Shown piece by piece: positions 5,878 through 8,714 of a DNA stretch of 8,714 nt; positions within the stretch are counted from its first letter, which is position 1; every line of letters begins with the position of its first letter. The stretch comes from Bacillota bacterium (GTDB taxonomy: Bacteria; Bacillota; Clostridia; Peptostreptococcales; Anaerovoracaceae). The notes beneath the pieces are model-generated. The model saw only the letters and a list, made by a program, of their open reading frames with translations. It did no database searches and had not been told where the DNA came from. A program made the position numbers and the translations under genes. The stretch spans positions 1 through 8,714 of the forward strand of contig JAEEGU010000148.1 of the NCBI GenBank assembly GCA_016280485.1, in the 5' to 3' direction.

Positions 5878-7110
5878 ATGAGGCTCTGGACAGACAGAAA
5901 CTATCCCATTATCATTTCCTGCGCAAAGCATCTTTCGACTTGGACCGAAGCGGAAGTGAAGAAGATGGGGTACAGGACGATAGAGGTCACAGAAAACACG
6001 GTTGTAGTGCGCGGCAGCATGAGAGATGTCATGCGCCTCAATCTCTGCCTCCGCACAGCCCATCGCGTGCTTGTTCCTCTTCTGCGAACGACTTGCCGCA
6101 ACATTCGCGACCTCTACGAGAGCGTAAAGTCGATTGACTGGGAAAATCTCCTTGACGCGGACGGATACTTTTCGGTATCGTCTGTCGTGCACAACCACAC
6201 GATTCGCGACACACGCATTCCCAGCCTCTACACTAAGGACGCCGTCGTAGACAGAATGCGCGAAATGTGCCAGAGACGCCCTGATTCAGGCGGCGAGAAC
6301 ATAGGCGCCGCGGTTTTCGTCTACTGGGAGAAGGACGAGATAATAATATACCTCGACACTTCCGGCGAGCCGCTCTCCAAGAGAGGCTACAGAAAGATTC
6401 CCGGCTCCGCGCCTATGCAGGAGACGCTCGCCGCGGCCTGCATAATGGCAACGGGATGGAACGGCACGAAGCCCTTCATTTCTCCGATGTGCGGCAGCGG
6501 AACTCCCGCTATCGAGGCAGCCATGATAGCCATGAACAAGGCTCCCGGCTCGCTTAAAGGCCACTTCGCATTCCAAAGCGTCAAGGGCTATACGCGCATC
6601 ATTCCAGGCGAATCTGCACCTAACGTTGCGCCGCGCCAGCGCAACGGCGCCTCTCCCGATCAGATATGGAAGGAGATAGTCCTCGAAGAAAAGGCGAAGG
6701 AGCGTAAGGAGGGAATTCCCCAGATAGTCGCGACCGACATTTCGCCCGAAGCCGTAGAAAACGCCCACACTAACGCGATTGCGGCTGGCGTCGCCCCCTA
6801 CATCGAGTTCAAGGCCTGCGATTTCGCCGACACTCCTATTCCGGAAGGAGCGAAGGGCACTGTTTTCTTCAATCCTGAATACGGCATACGCCTTGGCGAT
6901 CCCAAGGAACTTGCCCCCGTCTACGAAAGAATAGGGACTTTCATGAACGAAAAATGCAGAGGGTGGACAGGCTCTCTGCTCACGGGCAGTCCTGAACTTT
7001 CCCATCTTGTGAACCTCTACTACAAAACGCGCGTACCCTTTTTCAACGGCCCGATCGACTGCAGGCTGTTCATATACGAAGGTTGCGAGCTGAAGGGACA
7101 GAACGTATAA
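5878..7110 (+). CDS. THUMP-domain RNA methyltransferase, RlmL N-terminal-half (UPF0020) family
   Basis: Probable SAM-dependent N2-guanosine methyltransferase of 23S rRNA, similar to the first half of E. coli RlmL (m2G2445) and stand-alone YpsC-type proteins; 410 residues. The N-terminus (about 1-60) resembles the ferredoxin-like domain and about 60-165 the THUMP domain. The Rossmann methyltransferase domain follows, with SPMCGSGTPAIEAAMIA (202-218) as the SAM-binding motif I and VATDISPEAVENAHTNA (284-300) as the acidic ribose-binding strand. The C-terminal FFNGPIDCRLFIYEG (388-402) matches RlmL FYNGPLEVRLY-like ends. Motif IV, normally NPPY, reads NPEYG (332-336). The ATG at 5878 has a weak GAAAGG 14 bases upstream. 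It is probably co-transcribed with dnaN and with the gene that starts immediately after its stop codon. The exact target base is not determinable. Confidence 0.85.
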   Translation: MRLWTDRNYPIIISCAKHLSTWTEAEVKKMGYRTIEVTENTVVVRGSMRDVMRLNLCLRTAHRVLVPLLRTTCRNIRDLYESVKSIDWENLLDADGYFSVSSVVHNHTIRDTRIPSLYTKDAVVDRMREMCQRRPDSGGENIGAAVFVYWEKDEIIIYLDTSGEPLSKRGYRKIPGSAPMQETLAAACIMATGWNGTKPFISPMCGSGTPAIEAAMIAMNKAPGSLKGHFAFQSVKGYTRIIPGESAPNVAPRQRNGASPDQIWKEIVLEEKAKERKEGIPQIVATDISPEAVENAHTNAIAAGVAPYIEFKACDFADTPIPEGAKGTVFFNPEYGIRLGDPKELAPVYERIGTFMNEKCRGWTGSLLTGSPELSHLVNLYYKTRVPFFNGPIDCRLFIYEGCELKGQNV

Positions 7111-7785
7111 ATGAACTACGAAGACTTCATGAAGAAAGAAAAGGAACCCGAGATTGTAGAAGAAGAAGAGGTAGCCGAGGAGCCCCTTGAAATCGACGTG
7201 CAGAAGGCGGTAGTTGAGTCTCTTGCAGCCGACAAGGCTGAAAGAGAGCTTGAGATTGAAGAGCTTCGCAAGGAAAAGGCGCGCCTTTCAGAGGCGCTCG
7301 CCGGTGCCGACGCCGAAAAGACCAGCCTAAAGGAAGAAATCCGCCGCCTTGAGAATGAAAAGGTAAATCTCAAGGCCGAGAGCGAGAATCTCAGAAAGGA
7401 GCTTGCGAAGATAGGCGAGATTCTGACCAAGAACACGGAACTTCCCCTGTCCAGCCAGATATCGCTTCTCGAACGCAGCACGGAAATAGACGACAAGTTC
7501 GAAGGGGAGACCAGAGACCACGTTATAGAGGTGATAAGGGAGGCCCGTGACGCCTGCGAGAAGAATGGCAGGCTTCGTCGCGCACAGCTTTTGGAGAGCG
7601 TCCTGGTCGCTAACGAGGCTGTTGGTGAACTTTCCAAGCGCCGCGAATATCTCGAAAAACTATTTGCCGACAATCAGAACCTTATCAACGGACAAGTTAT
7701 CAACGAACTTGATAAACTTGGTATAGCTTACAAAAGTGGCGAAAATTACCTTCTAGCGAAGGAAATTGTTGAAAGAAACTATTAA
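7111..7785 (+). CDS. Uncharacterised coiled-coil protein
   Basis: A 224-residue protein of unknown function. Residues 1-30 are very acidic (EEEEVAEEP). Residues about 45-105 are a charged heptad-type coiled coil rich in Glu, Lys, Leu and Ala. The remaining part (about 110-224) looks like a compact folded domain, with stretches such as LPLSSQISLLERS, GETRDHVIEVIREA and RRAQLLESVLVANE. There is no signal peptide or membrane segment, so it should be cytoplasmic. Its ATG immediately follows the methyltransferase stop codon, with AAGGGA 12 bases upstream inside that gene, indicating translational coupling. The last third of the reading frame also contains three DnaA-box-like sites (7682-7715). The intact frame and conserved-looking C-terminal half make it a genuine gene; I do not recognise a named family. 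Confidence 0.8.
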   Translation: MNYEDFMKKEKEPEIVEEEEVAEEPLEIDVQKAVVESLAADKAERELEIEELRKEKARLSEALAGADAEKTSLKEEIRRLENEKVNLKAESENLRKELAKIGEILTKNTELPLSSQISLLERSTEIDDKFEGETRDHVIEVIREARDACEKNGRLRRAQLLESVLVANEAVGELSKRREYLEKLFADNQNLINGQVINELDKLGIAYKSGENYLLAKEIVERNY

Positions 7786-7902
7786 TAGCTGAAAACTTCG
7801 TTGTAAGTTGTTTATAAATTATCAACAAGATGCCATGATTATAAACAACGTTATCAACAATGTAGGTAACAATGTTGATAACTTCCCCCTTGAAGTTGAT
7901 AA
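7682..7902. other. Dense DnaA-box cluster; candidate origin or DnaA-titration/regulatory site
   Basis: Nine TTATCAACA-like nonamers lie within 221 bases. Plus-strand sites are 7682-7690 and 7697-7705 (both TTATCAACG), 7819-7827 and 7851-7859 (exact), and 7839-7847 (TTATAAACA). Minus-strand sites are 7707-7715 (TTATCAAGT), 7809-7817 (TTATAAACA), 7873-7881 (exact) and 7894-7902 (TTATCAACT). The first three lie inside the coiled-coil gene, encoding LINGQVINELDKL. Two inverted repeats are built from boxes: 7807-7817 with 7839-7849 (11 bp) and 7850-7859 with 7873-7882 (10 bp). The intergenic part is AT-rich and leads into the HTH gene's -10 box. This is the densest box cluster in the window and a candidate for part of oriC. 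Confidence 0.5.
7807..7849. repeat. 11-bp inverted repeat enclosing a DnaA box
   Basis: GTTGTTTATAA (7807-7817) and TTATAAACAAC (7839-7849) are perfectly complementary and separated by 21 bases. The spacer contains an exact TTATCAACA (7819-7827), and each arm contains a one-mismatch box. The symmetry suggests cooperative binding of an oligomeric protein, most simply DnaA. There is no T-tract, so it is not a convincing terminator for the coiled-coil gene. Confidence 0.5.
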
Positions 7903-7912
7903 AAATAAAGTC

Positions 7913-7920
7913 CATAATAT
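7913..7920 (+). promoter_or_regulatory. -10 promoter of the HTH/zinc-ribbon gene
   Basis: CATAAT (7913-7918), or the overlapping TAATAT (7915-7920), lies six to eight bases before the GTG at 7927. There is no TGn extension and no Shine-Dalgarno sequence. The minus-strand DnaA-like boxes at 7873-7881 and 7894-7902 cover the -35 region, so DnaA bound there would be expected to repress or modulate this promoter. Confidence 0.4.
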
Positions 7921-7926
7921 CGCCCT

Positions 7927-8415
7927 GTGACAAACCTTAATCCAGACATCTGCAGAAGGATTCGCGACGCTCGTCGTGAAGCCAAGATTTCGCAGAGCGA
8001 GCTAGCGCAGGAAGTTGGCTGCAAGCAGTCCGCGTTGTCGATGTTCGAGCAAGGGCAGACGACGAAGATCAACGACGAAGTTGTCGTAAAGCTCGCCAAG
8101 AAGTTTTCCATAGACTTGGAGGAAAAGCCCGGCAAAAGGGAAGAAGCTCCTTCGCCGGCCTCGTTCAGCCTTTCTGCTTTTACCGGTCCTTCGAAGGGAT
8201 TCTGCCCTAATCCGTCTTGTCCTTCTAATAAGGGATATGACGTGGACGGCAGGCGGCTTTATATGCCAGACCGAGACAAGGCGGACCCTGTCGGTGGCAG
8301 GTTCTGCGCAATATGCGGCGAAGTTCTTGAGAGAAAATGTCCGAATTGCGGCGCGCCAGTGCATGCAGGCTCGGTCTGTTCTCTCTGCGGCGAACCGTAC
8401 ATTGCAGCCAGCTGA
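7927..8415 (+). CDS. Cro/C1-type HTH protein with C-terminal double zinc ribbon
   Basis: A 162-residue putative DNA-binding regulator. Residues 5-65 form a Cro/C1 (HTH_3/XRE) domain: ICRRIRDARREAKISQSELA, then GCKQSALSMFEQGQTTKI, where the recognition helix would lie, and a closing helix VVKLAKKFSIDLEE. A Pro/Ser-rich linker (about 67-90) follows. The C-terminal part has four cysteine pairs: C93/C98 (CPNPSC), C127/C130 (CAIC), C138/C141 (CPNC) and C151/C154 (CSLC), consistent with two zinc ribbons. The GTG start at 7927 is supported by the adjacent -10 box and the in-frame HTH domain. It sits between the dense DnaA-box cluster and the 23-bp palindromic array, which makes those sites candidate targets or regulators. 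I do not recognise a named family; an origin-linked or autoregulatory role is inference. Confidence 0.85.
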   Translation: MTNLNPDICRRIRDARREAKISQSELAQEVGCKQSALSMFEQGQTTKINDEVVVKLAKKFSIDLEEKPGKREEAPSPASFSLSAFTGPSKGFCPNPSCPSNKGYDVDGRRLYMPDRDKADPVGGRFCAICGEVLERKCPNCGAPVHAGSVCSLCGEPYIAAS

Positions 8416-8439
8416 TTCATTATATATATGTGGAAGGAA

Positions 8440-8554
8440 GGTAGCGCTACCGATCGGCAAAAGGTAGCGCTACCGATCGGCAAAAGGTAGTGCTACCAAT
8501 CGGCAAAAGGTAGCGCTACCGTTTTCCTAAAGGTCAGGCTACCCCATCTGATCG
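8440..8554. repeat. Array of five 23-bp tandem palindromic repeats
   Basis: Units begin at 8440, 8463, 8486, 8509 and 8532, exactly 23 bases apart. Each complete unit joins the perfect 12-bp palindrome GGTAGCGCTACC to the 8-bp palindrome CCGATCGG (sharing CC), followed by CAAAA. Units 1 and 2 are identical. Unit 3 has two C/G-to-T/A changes (GGTAGTGCTACCAATCGG). Unit 4 keeps only the first palindrome. Unit 5 is degenerate (GGTCAGGCTACC). The absence of unique spacers rules out CRISPR. The fixed phase of about two helical turns suggests a multimeric binding array, like iterons or an operator array; decay is towards the right end. Confidence 0.85.
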
Positions 8555-8622
8555 ATAAAATATTTTTAAAAAATGCCAGGTGAGTTGAATAATGTGCCTG
8601 GAAAGTGTATCATGTGTTTTAG
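8555..8622. other. AT-rich stretch and leader before the last gene
   Basis: Directly after the repeat array, roughly 8552-8574 is very AT-rich (ATAAAATATTTTTAAAAAAT), which together with the array resembles an iteron-plus-AT-rich arrangement. TATCAT at 8608-8613 could be a -10 box nine bases before the ATG at 8623, the same geometry as at mnmG. No Shine-Dalgarno sequence is visible. Confidence 0.35.
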
Positions 8623-8714
8623 ATGGGAACGACTATTAGCATAATCGACGAGATTCTGCAGGACCGCGAGAAGGGAGCGGCCCGGCTGGTTGCTGAGTAT
8701 GGTGAACGGCTCTA
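8623..8714 (+). CDS. Partial CDS, possible ECF-type sigma factor N-terminus
   Basis: The open frame runs off the window after 30 codons. It begins MGTTISIIDEILQDREKG and continues AARLVAEYGERL. The pattern of a charged helix followed by A-x-x-L-x-x-x-Y-G-x-x-L is typical of region 2 at the start of ECF sigma-70 family factors (for example AFxxLYxxYGxxLY). With so little sequence this is only suggestive. A -10-like TATCAT lies nine bases before the ATG, matching the leaderless layout of other genes here. The 23-bp repeat array lies just upstream and could regulate it. Confidence 0.4.
   Translation, partial: MGTTISIIDEILQDREKGAARLVAEYGERL

Noticed and set aside
6286..7005. Minus-strand open frame (239 codons) opposite the methyltransferase
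   Set aside because: Shadow of the methyltransferase; no domain, no promoter or ribosome-binding site.
7116..7673. Minus-strand open frame (185 codons) opposite the coiled-coil gene
   Set aside because: The Ser/Arg-rich translation is the expected antisense of a Glu/Lys/Leu-rich coiled coil.
8509..8526. Intrinsic terminator for the HTH gene made from the fourth repeat and TTTT
   Set aside because: The palindrome has almost no loop and only four T follow; it is better explained as one unit of the array.
8440..8554. CRISPR array
   Set aside because: The repeats are directly tandem with a 23-bp period and there are no unique spacers.

Overview
The window looks like the chromosome-replication neighbourhood (oriC region) of a bacterium. 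It carries mnmG (gidA), dnaA and dnaN on the + strand. These are followed by an RlmL-type RNA methyltransferase, a coiled-coil protein and a Cro/C1-HTH plus zinc-ribbon regulator. The last 92 bases begin another gene whose N-terminus resembles an ECF sigma factor. The organism cannot be named from the sequence alone. The divergent DnaA, the TTATCAACA-type DnaA boxes, the unusual NPEY methyltransferase motif and the gene set make me suspect an uncultured member of the PVC group (Verrucomicrobiota/Kiritimatiellota-like), but this is a weak inference. Base composition is uneven: dnaN is GC-rich and strongly codon-biased, while mnmG and all the intergenic regions are AT-rich.

Layout: 1-491 holds no convincing gene and ends in an extended -10 box nine bases before the mnmG ATG. 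mnmG (492-2450) carries two perfect 16-bp parS-like sites, read in two different reading frames, inside a lineage-specific insertion. A 13-bp-stem inverted repeat follows. A small His-rich lipoprotein gene (2603-2842, minus strand) lies between mnmG and dnaA. Between it and dnaA (3080-4495) is an AT-rich segment with a perfect inverted pair of TTATCAACA boxes. dnaN (4723-5817), the methyltransferase (5878-7110) and the coiled-coil gene (7111-7785) are closely spaced, and the last two abut with no gap. The end of the coiled-coil gene and the following intergenic region (7682-7902) hold the densest cluster of DnaA-box-like sites, directly upstream of the HTH/zinc-ribbon gene (7927-8415). Beyond it, five tandem 23-bp units built from the palindrome GGTAGCGCTACC and an AT-rich stretch precede the partial final gene.

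How it fits together: DnaA would bind the box clusters to open the origin and probably to regulate dnaA, dnaN and the HTH gene. DnaN is the replicative sliding clamp. The parS sites in mnmG would load ParB for segregation of the newly replicated origin, although parA/parB are not in the window. The most interesting unexplained items are the second DnaA-box cluster, the 23-bp palindromic array beside an uncharacterised HTH/zinc-ribbon protein, the apparent co-change of DnaA's DNA-reading residues with its box sequence, and the recurrent -10 box placed 6-9 bases before start codons, which suggests leaderless mRNAs.
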